Source: Paraperlucidibaca baekdonensis
Lineage (GTDB): Bacteria; Pseudomonadota; Gammaproteobacteria; Pseudomonadales; Moraxellaceae
Length of the DNA stretch: 64,000 bases
Direction of reading: 5' to 3'
Assembly: GCF_003387535.1 (NCBI RefSeq)
Contig: NZ_QUNR01000002.1
Span: 126,827-190,826 of the forward strand
Shown: positions 28,568 through 37,676 of the stretch, in pieces
Position numbering within the stretch: position 1 is the first letter of the stretch
Layout: every line of letters starts with the position of its first letter
Program-made: the position numbers and the translations under genes
The notes under the pieces: model-generated
Told to the model about the DNA's origin: nothing
Databases searched by the model: none
Seen by the model: only the letters and a program-made list of their open reading frames with translations

Positions 28568-29514
28568 TGCGGGTGGTGGTGGCGCTGTGCCGCAATGCTC
28601 AGGGCGAGTATTTGCTGGCGCAGCGCGCTGCCAATGCGCATCTGGCCGGCACCTGGGAGTTTCCCGGCGGCAAGGTAGAAGTGGGCGAGAGCGATGCCGA
28701 TGCGCTGGCGCGCGAGCTTGACGAAGAGCTGGGCGTGACCTGTGATCACATGGAAGCGCTATTAACGCGCCATTTCGATTACCCCGATCGTTCGATCACC
28801 TTGCAAGCTTATACCGTGTTGCTGTCGCCTGATGCCTGTGCGCGCGTCATCGGTCGTGAAGGCCAAGCGTTGCAGTGGTTGCGCCCTGAGGCGATGGCCA
28901 GTCTGGCGACGCCGGCTGCCAATGCGCCATTGATTGCCGCACTCCGATGGCCACCCTGCTGGGCGATCTCGCCTGAGGCTAGTGCAGCAGCCGTGCTGGA
29001 CTGGGCCGCCACGCGCTGCCAAGCAGCCACTGAGGTGGGCCTAGTGCTGCGATTACCGCGCTGGCCATTGGCTGAATACATCGCGTTGGCGCAATCAGTG
29101 GCCGCGCTTTGTCAGCGCGCTGGCGTGCCACTCTTGCTTCATGGCGATGTGCGCGTTTGCGAGCAGGTTGCCGCAGCCGGTTTTCATGCCAGTAGTCAGC
29201 AGGCCGCGACATGGCAAGCGCAGGGCCTAAAAAAGCGCGATGTGCTGCCCGCGACATACGCCTTGGCAGTAGCCGCACACAGTGCCGATGAGCTACGCTG
29301 CGCCGAGCAGGTCATGGCCGATTGGGCCTGGCTATCGCCGGTGCAAGCAACGCAGTCTCATCCTGAGGCGAATGGCCTGGGCTGGGTGGCGTGGGCGGCG
29401 TTAGTGCAGTGTACGTCTTTGCCGGTGTATGGCTTGGGCGGTTTGACGCCAGCCGCCGTGCATCAGGCGCGCGCGCATGGCGGTGTTGGTGTCGCCGGCA
29501 TTCGCGGGTTTTAA
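28567..29514 (+). CDS. mutT: MutT-type Nudix hydrolase fused to a thiamine-phosphate-synthase-like domain
   Basis: Residues 1-130 form a Nudix domain with the box GGKVEVGESDADALARELDE followed by ELGV; MutT members remove 8-oxo-dGTP. Residues about 140-315 resemble a thiamine-phosphate-synthase/TenI-like barrel (LLLHGDVRVCEQVAAAGFHA, PVYGLGGLTPAAVHQARAHG). The fusion is known from pseudomonads and other gammaproteobacteria; whether the second domain has enzyme activity is not known. Translationally coupled to argJ. Confidence 0.9.
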   Translation: MRVVVALCRNAQGEYLLAQRAANAHLAGTWEFPGGKVEVGESDADALARELDEELGVTCDHMEALLTRHFDYPDRSITLQAYTVLLSPDACARVIGREGQALQWLRPEAMASLATPAANAPLIAALRWPPCWAISPEASAAAVLDWAATRCQAATEVGLVLRLPRWPLAEYIALAQSVAALCQRAGVPLLLHGDVRVCEQVAAAGFHASSQQAATWQAQGLKKRDVLPATYALAVAAHSADELRCAEQVMADWAWLSPVQATQSHPEANGLGWVAWAALVQCTSLPVYGLGGLTPAAVHQARAHGGVGVAGIRGF

Positions 29515-29523
29515 ACGCTGCGC

Positions 29524-29733
29524 TTAGTGGTTTTCGTCGAAGTCATCTGGCGGTGTTTGTGCAGGAATAGCGTAGCGTTCGCTAGCCCATGCGCCCAAGT
29601 CGAGCAAGCGGCAGCGCTCACTGCAAAAGGGCCGATGCGTAGCTGCCGGTTCCCAGCGCACCAAGCGTTTGCAGCTTGGGCAGTTCAGCACGGGGATGCC
29701 ATCGTCATTGGGTAGTTTCGATAAATCAGTCAT
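29524..29733 (-). CDS. yacG: DNA gyrase inhibitor YacG, zinc protein
   Basis: Small zinc-binding protein that in E. coli binds GyrB. From the ATG at 29733 it is 69 aa; the zinc motif is CPSC...CSERC with WASERYAIP after it, all typical. The ATG overlaps the coaE stop (ATGA), the arrangement seen in other gammaproteobacteria; a GTG at 29742 would add three residues. Last gene of the pilABCD-coaE-yacG group, converging on mutT with 9 bp between. Confidence 0.94.
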   Translation of the reverse strand: MTDLSKLPNDDGIPVLNCPSCKRLVRWEPAATHRPFCSERCRLLDLGAWASERYAIPAQTPPDDFDENH

Positions 29734-30329
29734 GGTCGCCACGTCAGGTATTCGGCGTGCAGGGCATCAATTTGCTGGTGTAGCTCGGCTAAGCTGCCTT
29801 CGTTAATAATGATGTCATTGGCCTGGTCGTGGCGCTGTTGGCGAGTCCATTGTGCCGCCATAATGGCGCGGATATTCGCCTCGGTAACGCCATCGCGCTG
29901 ACTTGCACGCTGCAGCTGTGTGGCCTCTGATACATCCACCAATAATGTGCGCTGAGCCAATGCTGCTTGCCCGGACTCCCAAAGCAGTGGTGACGCCAAG
30001 ATCGCATAGGCGGAGGTCGCCGCCAGACATTGCGCTTGTAAGCGCTGGCGAATGGCCGGGTGCGTAATGGCCTCTAGCGCTTGGCGTTGGGCGGTATCGG
30101 CAAAGACAATGTCGCGTAAGGCGGCGCGATGAAGCGTGCCATCGGGGTTAATGACGTGGCTGCCAAAGTGCGCAGCAATCTCGTCTAAGGCCGGCTCACC
30201 CACGGCTACGACTTCGCGCGCGACAATATCGGCATCAACAACGGTAATGCCCAGTGTTTGAAAATAGTCGGTGGCGGCGGTTTTTCCCGAGCCGATACCG
30301 CCACTGACGCCTAAAATCCAAGCGGCCAT
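29730..30329 (-). CDS. coaE: Dephospho-CoA kinase CoaE
   Basis: Last step of coenzyme A synthesis. From the ATG at 30329 the protein is 199 aa, starting [19 protein letters not shown] with the P-loop GGIGSGKT, followed by [12 protein letters not shown] and [10 protein letters not shown]. An upstream start at 30383 would add 18 residues before the P-loop and is unlikely. It overlaps the end of pilD by 19 bp and yacG by 4 bp. Confidence 0.95.
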   Translation of the reverse strand: MAAWILGVSGGIGSGKTAATDYFQTLGITVVDADIVAREVVAVGEPALDEIAAHFGSHVINPDGTLHRAALRDIVFADTAQRQALEAITHPAIRQRLQAQCLAATSAYAILASPLLWESGQAALAQRTLLVDVSEATQLQRASQRDGVTEANIRAIMAAQWTRQQRHDQANDIIINEGSLAELHQQIDALHAEYLTWRP

Positions 30330-31186
30330 AGTGTCTGCATGTGTATTGAAGGGTCGCCAAGGGTAGCGACTAGGGGCTGCCAAAACAACAAGCCACCGGC
30401 AATCGCTAATGCTGGGCCGAAGGCAAAGGCCTCATGCGCCCCGCGCCGCCAGCGCGACCACAGCGCAAACCCCAGACCCACTAATGAGGCAATTAATAAC
30501 AGGTTTGGCAGTACCCATGGGCCAAGCCAGGCACCGAGTGCGGCCAGTAGCTTGGTGTCGCCACCGCCGAGGCCATCGCGGCCGGTGACGTATTTAAAGC
30601 CTGCCGCTAGCGCCCAAAACAGGCTGAAGCCAAGCGCACTGGCGAGCACCGATTGCGTCAAGGAAATCATGAGCGGGTTGATGCCCAACGCCGTGGCGAG
30701 CAGACCTAGCCAGAGCAGCAATAACGTGAGGCGATCCGGCAGCCATTGGCTATTGAAGTCGATGACAGCAGCAACCAGCAGGACGGTACTAAAGCAGGCG
30801 GCTGCCAAGGCGCTGAGTTGCCACCCTGAGCTCAACACTGAGATGAGTGCGATACCGGCGACAGCGAGCTCGATGAGCGGATAGCGCACACTGATGGCGG
30901 TATGGCATTGGTGACAGCGGCCTTTTAAGAATAACCAACTCAACACGGGCCACAGGTCACGCCAGCGCAATGGCGTATGGCAATGAGGGCATTGTGAGCG
31001 CGGATGGCTTAGGTCATAGCGCGCGTGTTCTGCGTCATCGTTGAATGGATTGGCCATGTCATGCGCTGCCAAATACGCGAGCACATCGGCACGATATTCG
31101 GCGTCCATTTGCTTCGGCGTGCGATGAATCACGACATTGCAAAAGCTGCCAATAATGAGCCCCAACATGACCACCAACAAAAGCAT
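30311..31186 (-). CDS. pilD: Prepilin peptidase / N-methyltransferase PilD
   Basis: Membrane aspartyl protease that cleaves and N-methylates type IV prepilins (and type II pseudopilins if present). The 291-aa protein has IIGSFCNVVIHRTP at the start, a cytoplasmic zinc site C66-x2-C69...C91-x2-C94, and the two aspartate motifs VIDFNSQWLPD (about 141-151) and GGGDTKLLAALG. About eight membrane segments. It overlaps pilC by one base. Confidence 0.95.
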   Translation of the reverse strand: MLLLVVMLGLIIGSFCNVVIHRTPKQMDAEYRADVLAYLAAHDMANPFNDDAEHARYDLSHPRSQCPHCHTPLRWRDLWPVLSWLFLKGRCHQCHTAISVRYPLIELAVAGIALISVLSSGWQLSALAAACFSTVLLVAAVIDFNSQWLPDRLTLLLLWLGLLATALGINPLMISLTQSVLASALGFSLFWALAAGFKYVTGRDGLGGGDTKLLAALGAWLGPWVLPNLLLIASLVGLGFALWSRWRRGAHEAFAFGPALAIAGGLLFWQPLVATLGDPSIHMQTLWPLGF

Positions 31187-32271
31187 TAAATCACCTGACC
31201 CAATTGAAATAACGGTAAGTACAGCGACAGCACTAACGTGCCAACAATGACACCCAAGAATGCCATCAGCAACGGCTCGACAAGCTTGACAGACTGCTCG
31301 CAGCGGCGCGCGAGTTCGGCCTCAAACTGTTCGGCTAATGTCTCTAGCATGGTGGCGAGCATACCTGATTCCTCTCCAATGGCGATCATTTGCCAACTCA
31401 GCGCCGGGTAGTGAGGCTGCTGCTTCAGTGCCTCCGATAACCGTTGGCCGTGGCATACAGCATCGCGCAGTGGCGCTTGTGCGCGCGCCAACGGAGACTG
31501 GCCAATTAAGCTGGCGGTACAGTCGAGCGCGGCCACAAATGACAGCCCCGCAGCCAACGTTTCGCATAGACCACGATGCCATTGACCGAGTGCCTGTGCG
31601 CGGGCGAGCGGTCCGGCCAATGGCAGGTGCCACAGCACACTCGCGAGCGCAGTACGCACGCCAGCGCAGTGCCGCCATAGCCAAATAACACTCACGCTAG
31701 CGATGCCTATGGCAGCAAACAAGAAGAGGCCGTATTGCCCAACCCAGTCGCTTAGCGCCATCACGCGTTGGGTTAGCCAAGGCAGTTGCGCATCGAAGCT
31801 GGCGTAGAGCTCAGCAAAGCTTGGAACAACTTGTGTGAGTAAATAAGCACTGACCAACAAAGCCCCAGATAAGACAACTAAGGGGTAACGAATCGCGCGT
31901 TGCACCTGCTGATATAGCTGCTGACGTCGGGCTTGCGCGGTGACTAGTCGACTGAGTTGCTCATTGAGGCGGCCGGTTTGCTCTGCCATGCCTAGGAGTG
32001 CGGTATCGGACGCATTAAAGACCTGCTGCTGCGCGAGGCTATGCGACAAGCTTTGACCGTGCTCAATGCCATCGAGTACGGGCTGCCACCAGCGTTGTTG
32101 GGCGCTAGGCTGCTGAAACTGCAAGAGCCCGAGTGCGGGATGAAGAGCAATACCGGAGCGCAGCAGGATGGCTAATTGCGCCAACCATTGTCGGCGTAAT
32201 ACCGCACTTGGCGCTTGTGCTCGCCGGTGTTGGTACGCCAGCCAATGCCAACAGGCGCGTAGACCTAGCAT
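31186..32271 (-). CDS. pilC: Type IV pilus inner-membrane platform protein PilC (short form)
   Basis: Inner-membrane platform of the pilus machine, T2SS-F/PilC family. The 361-aa product has two F-domain repeats, each with a membrane hairpin (first near 130-190, second near 330-361), with LLRSGIALHPALGLL and LCETLAAGLSFVAALDC as the repeat starts and MIAIGEESGMLATMLE. Most PilC proteins are about 400 aa; this one is shorter at the N-terminus. It overlaps pilB by 7 bp. Confidence 0.92.
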   Translation of the reverse strand: MLGLRACWHWLAYQHRRAQAPSAVLRRQWLAQLAILLRSGIALHPALGLLQFQQPSAQQRWWQPVLDGIEHGQSLSHSLAQQQVFNASDTALLGMAEQTGRLNEQLSRLVTAQARRQQLYQQVQRAIRYPLVVLSGALLVSAYLLTQVVPSFAELYASFDAQLPWLTQRVMALSDWVGQYGLFLFAAIGIASVSVIWLWRHCAGVRTALASVLWHLPLAGPLARAQALGQWHRGLCETLAAGLSFVAALDCTASLIGQSPLARAQAPLRDAVCHGQRLSEALKQQPHYPALSWQMIAIGEESGMLATMLETLAEQFEAELARRCEQSVKLVEPLLMAFLGVIVGTLVLSLYLPLFQLGQVI

Positions 32272-33401
32272 GACGCTATGGCGCGTGCGGGCTCCGCGCC
32301 CAATACGCGCTCCACTTCCGCAGCTTCGGTGAGACCCGCTGCAACGCGCGCGTCGGCATGTTCTCGTAATGAGCGCCAGTGTTGCGCCGCGAGAAACTGA
32401 GCGAGCGCTGCGGCATCAGCACCTTGGCTCCACACCTGTAGCAGTGCTGGTGTCATGGTGAGTGCTTCGTAGAGCCCCAAGCGGCCTTGGTAGCCATCAA
32501 TGCATTGACTGCAGCCCATGCGTTGATGGACGGCGCAGTCACGACAGCGCTGACGTAGTAGCCGCTGCGAAATAACCAGTCGCAAGCTGCTACTAATTAA
32601 ATACTCCGGCACACCCAAGTGCCGTAAGCGAATCAGGCTCTCTAAAGCGCTACCCGTATGCAATGTAGACAGCACTAAATGCCCAGTTTCAGCTGCTTGT
32701 ATTGCCATATCGGCGGTCGCTTTATCGCGTATTTCACCAATCATAATGACGTCGGGATCATGTCGTAATAGGGCGCGTAAAACCTCCGCAAACCCCAGGC
32801 CAATACGCGGCGTAATAGCGGTCTGATTAATGCCGTCGACAATATGCTCAATAGGATCTTCGACGGTGGCTATATGCCGATCGCGTGAGTTCAGCGCTTG
32901 CAGGCAGGCATAGAGCGTGGTGGTTTTACCTGAGCCAGTAGGGCCGGTGATCAAAATCAAGCCATCAGGGCATTGCAGTGCATGGTTTAGCGGGGCGGCA
33001 ATATCAGCGGGCAGCTGCAGCTCATCTAGGCGGCGCAGTGCACCTGCTTCCGCCAAACGTAAACAGAGTTTCTCGCCATGCAATGTGGGTAGGCTCGCAA
33101 CCCGCAAACTCCCGACCTCGGGCAGGCTCATGCGGCCATCTTGCGGCAAGCGTCGCTCGGCAAGATCGAGATTGGCCAAGACCTTGATGCGTGACACCAA
33201 GCGACCTTGCCATTGCGCCGGTATATGTTGCCAATCGTGCAGTAGGCCATGAATGCGCAAACGTAATTGCGCACCATCGGCCAGCGCATCGATATGAAAA
33301 TCTGAGGCGCCGAGGCTAACCGCTTGGCGTAGCAACGTACTCAGCCACGGCACGATGTCGTCATCTTGGCGAGGTAGTGCAATGGCGGGACGCTGATTCA
33401 T
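32265..33401 (-). CDS. pilB: Type IV pilus assembly ATPase PilB, lacking the N-terminal domain
   Basis: Hexameric ATPase for pilus extension. The 378-aa protein keeps the PAS-like N2 region and full ATPase core: Walker A GPTGSGKTTTL, Asp box, Walker B DPDVIMIGEIRD and His box ETGHLVLSTLHT. A compact C-terminal zinc motif CRDCAVHQRMGCSQC precedes GYQGRLGLYE. Typical PilB is about 560 aa; here the N1 domain of some 180 residues is absent, and only 6 bp separate the start from pilA, so it is not encoded just upstream. The frame is open, so it is a compact form rather than a pseudogene. Confidence 0.9.
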   Translation of the reverse strand: MNQRPAIALPRQDDDIVPWLSTLLRQAVSLGASDFHIDALADGAQLRLRIHGLLHDWQHIPAQWQGRLVSRIKVLANLDLAERRLPQDGRMSLPEVGSLRVASLPTLHGEKLCLRLAEAGALRRLDELQLPADIAAPLNHALQCPDGLILITGPTGSGKTTTLYACLQALNSRDRHIATVEDPIEHIVDGINQTAITPRIGLGFAEVLRALLRHDPDVIMIGEIRDKATADMAIQAAETGHLVLSTLHTGSALESLIRLRHLGVPEYLISSSLRLVISQRLLRQRCRDCAVHQRMGCSQCIDGYQGRLGLYEALTMTPALLQVWSQGADAAALAQFLAAQHWRSLREHADARVAAGLTEAAEVERVLGAEPARAIASC

Positions 33402-33407
33402 GAGCTA

Positions 33408-33851
33408 TTACACGCCCGTGCGCTGGCGGGTGCAGGCTGGATCAACGCCGTTATCGGTATTGGCAAGCCCCCACGTCAGCACATCATCGGTGAGAGTGCC
33501 GGTCAGCGTCACCACACAATCGCCGGCTTTGGCGTTGCCGGTCATGGTGGCAATTATCGTGTCATCGCCGCTGCTAGCCAGGGTCAGCTCACCTGTGCTG
33601 TGTTGCGGCGACGGCAGCGCGGTTAGGCCAATTTTCTCGGCGCTATCGCAGGCGCCAGCCAATCCGCCTTCAAGCTGCAAGCACTCAGCTACCGCGAGTT
33701 TAAAAGGCTCAATTTGCGTGAGGTTTACCGACCAACGTGCGCGCGTTAAATAGTCCTGATATTGCGGCACGGCCACAGCTGACAACACAGCGACAATGGC
33801 GACCACAATCATCAACTCGATCAAGCTAAAACCACGTGCGAAATGACGCAT
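33408..33851 (-). CDS. pilA: Type IV pilin PilA
   Basis: Major or minor pilin subunit, 147 aa. Short leader MRHFARG then the cleavage/methylation site G-FSLIEL with Glu5, followed by the hydrophobic helix MIVVAIVAVLSAVAVPQYQ. Two cysteine pairs (AECLQLEGGLAGAC and CVVTL...DPAC) can form disulfides; the last pair would make the D-region loop. Ribosome-binding site AAGGAGG precedes the ATG within a GGAGGCCTCC palindrome. Location next to tRNA-Thr and upstream of pilBCD matches Pseudomonas. I found no convincing sigma54 promoter in the 187 bp upstream. Confidence 0.95.
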   Translation of the reverse strand: MRHFARGFSLIELMIVVAIVAVLSAVAVPQYQDYLTRARWSVNLTQIEPFKLAVAECLQLEGGLAGACDSAEKIGLTALPSPQHSTGELTLASSGDDTIIATMTGNAKAGDCVVTLTGTLTDDVLTWGLANTDNGVDPACTRQRTGV

Positions 33852-33996
33852 AAGGGAGGCCTCCTTGCCATGCGCCCGGGATGGGCGTGTCCTGTGCTAA
33901 AAAGCGTAGGCACGGCAAAGGCTATGCGCTAGGGCGCGCATGAAAAAAATTCGCTGGTCTTATGTGGCGCACCGGATTAGCTTGAGTGAGACGCGC

Positions 33997-34025
33997 TTGT
34001 CAGCCAGCAATGGCCTCGCTAGAAT
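33997..34025 (+). promoter_or_regulatory. Sigma70 promoter of tRNA-Thr
   Basis: TTGTCA (33997-34002), 17-bp spacer, TAGAAT (34020-34025), five of six matches in each box. The GC-rich stretch before the tRNA fits a stringently controlled stable-RNA promoter. Confidence 0.75.
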
Positions 34026-34038
34026 CGCACTCCCCCAT

Positions 34039-34114
34039 GCCGGTGTAGCTCAGTTGGTAGAGCAGCGCATTCGTAATGCGAAGGTCGTAGGTTCGACTCC
34101 TATCTCCGGCACCA
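34039..34114 (+). tRNA. tRNA-Thr (anticodon CGT)
   Basis: 76 nt including encoded CCA. D-arm AGCTCAGTTGGTAGAGC, anticodon arm CGCAT-TCGTAAT-GCG with CGT at 34072-34074, T-arm GTAGG-TTCGACT-CCTAT. The acceptor arms GCCGGTG and CTCCGGC pair except at 6-67, which would be a U-U mismatch. Otherwise a complete and well-folded tRNA. Confidence 0.97.
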
Positions 34115-34121
34115 GAAGTTC

Positions 34122-34150
34122 AAAAGCCTGCTTGAAGCAGGCTTTTTTTT
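34122..34150 (+). terminator. Terminator after tRNA-Thr
   Basis: AAAAGCCTGC (34122-34131), TTGAA, GCAGGC (34137-34142) and eight T residues to 34150. Strong Rho-independent terminator, 7 bp after the CCA. Confidence 0.92.
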
Positions 34151-34203
34151 CGTCTTTAGAAATGTCACAGAGCTTGAGCGCAGCGCAACTGTGCAGTATT
34201 GAC

Positions 34204-34283
34204 GGCGGTGTGGCGGGGCAAGGTAGGACTGCGCTACGGCGTTCGCCTATTCGCGCCGGCCTACCTTGCCCCGCCGCACCGCC
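34204..34283. repeat. Long inverted repeat between tRNA-Thr and valS
   Basis: Arms of 24 bp at 34204-34227 and 34260-34283 are complementary at 23 positions; the remaining pair is T-G, so an RNA would pair fully. The 32-bp centre contains a smaller GGCG-TT-CGCC hairpin (34238-34247). The outer end lies 6 bp from the valS stop. No coding potential and no T-run. It could be a REP/MITE-like element or a bidirectional transcription barrier between convergent units. Confidence 0.75.
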
Positions 34284-34289
34284 TAGCGG

Positions 34290-37157
34290 TTATGCTAGCG
34301 AAGCAATCCTTTCCCGCTGGCCTTTTACCGCCGCTTGCGCTCGCAGGCTATCGGCAATTTTCTCGCGCTCTTTCGCCACCACGTCAGCGGGCGCGCGGGC
34401 AATAAATGACTCATTCGATAGCTTGCCTTCCACTCGCGCCACCTCTTGGCTGAGACGGGCGATTTCTTTATCTAGGCGAGCCAACTCAGCGCCAACATCG
34501 ATCAAACCTGCCAATGGCACGCCTAATGTCATTGCTCCCACTAGGGCGGTGGACACAGGTGGCATGTCGGCCTCAGCAGCGACAGGCGTGATGCTTTCCA
34601 AGCGGCCTATAAAACGCAGCAGCGCCTCTTGGCGTTGCAAGCGCGCGAGGTCGCTGGCACTGGCGTTGGCGACCAGCAGCGGCAATGGTTTGCCCGGCGA
34701 TATACCGAGTTCGCCGCGAATATTGCGCAGGCCCGCCACCAGTTGTTGCACCCAGGCGATCTCGGCCACGGCCTCTGCATCGATGCGCAATAAATCCGGC
34801 TCGGGGTAGCGCGCCAACATCAAAAATTCGCCTTCAACATTGGCGAGCGGCTTCACGCGCTGCCATATTTCTTCAGTGATAAACGGCATGAGCGGGTGGG
34901 TGATGCGCAAGATGGCCTCGAGCACACGCACCAAGGTGCGGCGTGTGGCGCGTTGGGCCTCCGGGCTCGATGTGGTGTCGGCCATCAAGACCGGCTTGGT
35001 GAGTTCCAAATACCAGTCGCAGTATTCATTCCAGACAAAGTCATAAATAGTTTGCGCCACGTGGTCGAAGCGGTAGTCGGCCATCGAGGCAATGACCGCA
35101 GCTTCGGTTTCTTGCAAGCGCGAGATGATCCAACGGTCGGCCAACGAGTAGCTCAATGGCAATGATTCATCTTGGCCGGCATCTTGGCCTTCGGTGTGCG
35201 AGAGCACGTAGCGCGAGGCATTCCAGAGCTTATTGCAGAAATTGCGATAGCCCTCAACGCGGTTCATGTCGAATTTGATGTCGCGGCCGGTCGAGGCCAG
35301 CGCGCAGTTGGTGAAGCGCAGCGCGTCGGTACCGAAGGCACGAATGCCCTCGGGGAACTCTTTGCGCGTGGCCTTTTCGATTTTCTCGGCCATTTTCGGT
35401 TGCATCAGGCCGGTGGTGCGTTTCTCCACTAGCTCATCGAGCGTGATGCCGTCGATGATGTCGAGCGGGTCGAGCACATTGCCTTTCGACTTCGACATTT
35501 TTTGGCCGTCGCCATCGCGCACTAAGCCGTGCACATAGACCGTTTTAAACGGCACTTGCGGCGTGCCATCGTCATTTTTCATAAAATGCATGGTCATCAT
35601 GATCATGCGCGCGACCCAGAAAAAGATGATGTCGAAGCCGGTGACCAAGGTATTGGTCGGATGAAACGTGCTCAGATCAGGCGTTTTGTCGGGCCAACCC
35701 AGCGTAGAGAATGTCCACAACGCCGAGCTAAACCAGGTGTCGAGCACGTCGTCATCTTGGCGCAGCGACATATCGGCAGCGAGGCTGTGCTTGGCGCGCA
35801 CTTCGGCCTCGTCGCGACCCACATAGACACGGCCGTTGGCGTCATACCACGCCGGAATGCGGTGACCCCACCAGAGTTGTCGCGAAATACACCAGTCTTG
35901 GATGTCGCGCATCCACGCGTAATACATGTTTTGGTATTGCTCGGGCACGAATTTGATGCGGCCGTCTTCAACCGCTTGCAAGGCGGGTTTGGCGAGCACA
36001 GCGGCCTTCACATACCACTGATCGGTGAGCCACGGCTCAACCACCACGTTTGAGCGGTCGCCGGTGGGGACTTTCAAATCGTGTGGCTTGATCTCGCCTA
36101 GCCAGCCTTCGGCTTCAGCTTGCGCGACCACGGCTTTGCGCGCGGCAAAGCGGTCAAGGCCGGCATAGGCAGCAGGGCAGATCTCAGGCTCGAGCGCAGC
36201 AAAGGTGCCATTGGCCATGATCTCAAAATTAGCCAAGATCGCCGCATCGCGGTTGAGCACATTGATCAACGGCAGGTCGTGGCGTTTGCCAACTTCGTAG
36301 TCGTTGAAGTCGTGTGCCGGCGTGATTTTCACGCAACCGGTGCCGAAGTCTTTATCGACATAGGTATCGGCCACGATGGGAATTAAGCGGCCGGTGATGG
36401 GCAGGCGCACCTGCGCACCTACTAAGTGCGTATAGCGCGCGTCATCCGGGTGCACAGCTACGGCGGAGTCGCCGAGCATGGTTTCCGGGCGCGTGGTAGC
36501 GACCACCAAAAAGTCGCTGCCTTCCACGCCGTGCACGCCAGTTGCTGAGCCGGCCAGCGGATAGCGAAAGTGCCACATCGAGCCCTTTTTCTCTTCCGAC
36601 AACACTTCCAGGTCGGAGATAGCCGTGTGCAGCTTCGGATCCCAGTTCACCAGGCGTTTGCCACGATAAATCAAGCCGTCTTCGTGCAGGCGCACAAAGG
36701 CCTCTTGCACGGCTTTCGACAGGCCGGCATCCATGGTGAAGCGCTCGCGTGACCAGTCCACCGATGAACCGAGGCGGCGAATTTGGCGGGTAATGGTGCC
36801 GCCCGATTGCTCTTTCCATTGCCAGACTTTCTCGAGGAATTTCTCGCGGCCTAATTCATGACGATTAATGCCCTGCGCGGCGAGCTGACGCTCGACCACC
36901 ATTTGCGTGGCGATACCGGCGTGATCGGTGCCCGGCTGCCATAGCGTGTTGTGACCGCGCATGCGATGAAAACGCACGAGCGCATCCATGATGGCGTTGT
37001 TAAATCCGTGGCCCATGTGTAGCGAGCCGGTGACATTCGGCGGCGGAATCATGATGCTGTAGGGCGTGCCCGTGCCCGATGGTTTATAGCAACCCGCGGC
37101 CTCCCAGCGGTCGCTCCAAGTGGCTTCGATGTCGGCAGGGTTAAACGTGGGTTCCAT
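34290..37157 (-). CDS. valS: Valyl-tRNA synthetase
   Basis: Class I aminoacyl-tRNA synthetase, 955 aa. HIGH-type motif [15 protein letters not shown] near residue 37-51, CP1 editing domain ([35 protein letters not shown]), KMSKS motif [11 protein letters not shown], anticodon-binding domain ([12 protein letters not shown]) and a C-terminal coiled coil ([19 protein letters not shown]). Upstream holC is in the same direction. Transcription ends near the long inverted repeat. Confidence 0.98.
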   Translation of the reverse strand: MEPTFNPADIEATWSDRWEAAGCYKPSGTGTPYSIMIPPPNVTGSLHMGHGFNNAIMDALVRFHRMRGHNTLWQPGTDHAGIATQMVVERQLAAQGINRHELGREKFLEKVWQWKEQSGGTITRQIRRLGSSVDWSRERFTMDAGLSKAVQEAFVRLHEDGLIYRGKRLVNWDPKLHTAISDLEVLSEEKKGSMWHFRYPLAGSATGVHGVEGSDFLVVATTRPETMLGDSAVAVHPDDARYTHLVGAQVRLPITGRLIPIVADTYVDKDFGTGCVKITPAHDFNDYEVGKRHDLPLINVLNRDAAILANFEIMANGTFAALEPEICPAAYAGLDRFAARKAVVAQAEAEGWLGEIKPHDLKVPTGDRSNVVVEPWLTDQWYVKAAVLAKPALQAVEDGRIKFVPEQYQNMYYAWMRDIQDWCISRQLWWGHRIPAWYDANGRVYVGRDEAEVRAKHSLAADMSLRQDDDVLDTWFSSALWTFSTLGWPDKTPDLSTFHPTNTLVTGFDIIFFWVARMIMMTMHFMKNDDGTPQVPFKTVYVHGLVRDGDGQKMSKSKGNVLDPLDIIDGITLDELVEKRTTGLMQPKMAEKIEKATRKEFPEGIRAFGTDALRFTNCALASTGRDIKFDMNRVEGYRNFCNKLWNASRYVLSHTEGQDAGQDESLPLSYSLADRWIISRLQETEAAVIASMADYRFDHVAQTIYDFVWNEYCDWYLELTKPVLMADTTSSPEAQRATRRTLVRVLEAILRITHPLMPFITEEIWQRVKPLANVEGEFLMLARYPEPDLLRIDAEAVAEIAWVQQLVAGLRNIRGELGISPGKPLPLLVANASASDLARLQRQEALLRFIGRLESITPVAAEADMPPVSTALVGAMTLGVPLAGLIDVGAELARLDKEIARLSQEVARVEGKLSNESFIARAPADVVAKEREKIADSLRAQAAVKGQRERIASLA

Positions 37158-37209
37158 AAGTTTCTCGCAACGGCAAAACGGATGGCCAGCAGGTGGCCGA
37201 ATGGGAGTG

Positions 37210-37215
37210 ATTATA
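37210..37215 (-). promoter_or_regulatory. Possible -10 box of a valS promoter
   Basis: On the minus strand a perfect TATAAT lies 53 bp upstream of the valS start, in the 84-bp holC-valS gap. No good -35 box is found at the usual distance, so this is tentative. Confidence 0.35.
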
Positions 37216-37241
37216 GCGGCAGTCGTGAGCGCTGGCTGCTA

Positions 37242-37673
37242 TTACGCCGGCAATTCATGGGCATCGACGCCATAGCCTTGGCGCTTATAGGCTTTCCAAT
37301 GCTCGCGAGCCTGTTCGCGCTCGCTGTTGGTGCCAGCGACTATCTCAATGACGCGATTAAAGCGCTCAAAGCCTTGCGCTAAGTCTGCACCAAGGTTGAC
37401 CAAAATATCGCGACACTCAGCTGGCGGCGCTTGCCAAGTTACCCGCACCGGTGGAGGCGGTGTTGGACCATCACCGACTAAATGGTGCGGAATAAATGAC
37501 TCGGCTTTGAATGTCCACAAGGCCTCATCAAGCGCTTCCGCCTCAGCCTTCGAGTCAGCAACAATCAGCACTTGGCGCTTTTGCTTTAAGGCTTTTTCTG
37601 CCAAGCGACAGACAGTGGTCGCCCGAGCACTCAAGGGTGCATCGGGCGGTAGCACATAGAAGGTGATTTCCAC
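37242..37673 (-). CDS. holC: DNA polymerase III chi subunit HolC
   Basis: Chi subunit links the clamp-loader complex to single-strand DNA binding protein. The 143-aa product begins ITFYVL and shows CRLAEKALKQKRQVLIVADSK, LDEALWTFKAESFIPHHL and LVNLGADL, all typical of the family. The start is GTG at 37673, three bases after the pepA stop, so pepA-holC-valS is likely an operon, as in E. coli and Pseudomonas. Confidence 0.95.
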   Translation of the reverse strand: MEITFYVLPPDAPLSARATTVCRLAEKALKQKRQVLIVADSKAEAEALDEALWTFKAESFIPHHLVGDGPTPPPPVRVTWQAPPAECRDILVNLGADLAQGFERFNRVIEIVAGTNSEREQAREHWKAYKRQGYGVDAHELPA

Positions 37674-37676
37674 CGA

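Noticed and set aside
32265..33401. pilB as a pseudogene
   Set aside because: The frame is open, all ATPase motifs are intact, and spacing to pilA and pilC is tight, so a compact functional form is more likely.
33852..34038. Sigma54 promoter for pilA
   Set aside because: Pseudomonas pilA uses sigma54, but no GG-N10-GC pair in a TGGCAC-N5-TTGC setting is found on the minus strand here.
34039..34290. Integrated element or attachment site at tRNA-Thr
   Set aside because: No integrase, no repeat of the tRNA 3' end nearby, and both flanks are core genes in conserved order.
33940..34809. A 289-codon open frame on the plus strand across the tRNA-Thr region and into valS
   Set aside because: It runs through tRNA-Thr, its terminator and the long inverted repeat, then antisense to valS. 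The product is Ser/Ala/Arg-rich with no recognisable domain.
37158..37241. T-box or other leader control ahead of valS
   Set aside because: The gap is only 84 bp and has no T-box sequence; T-boxes are not expected in gammaproteobacteria.
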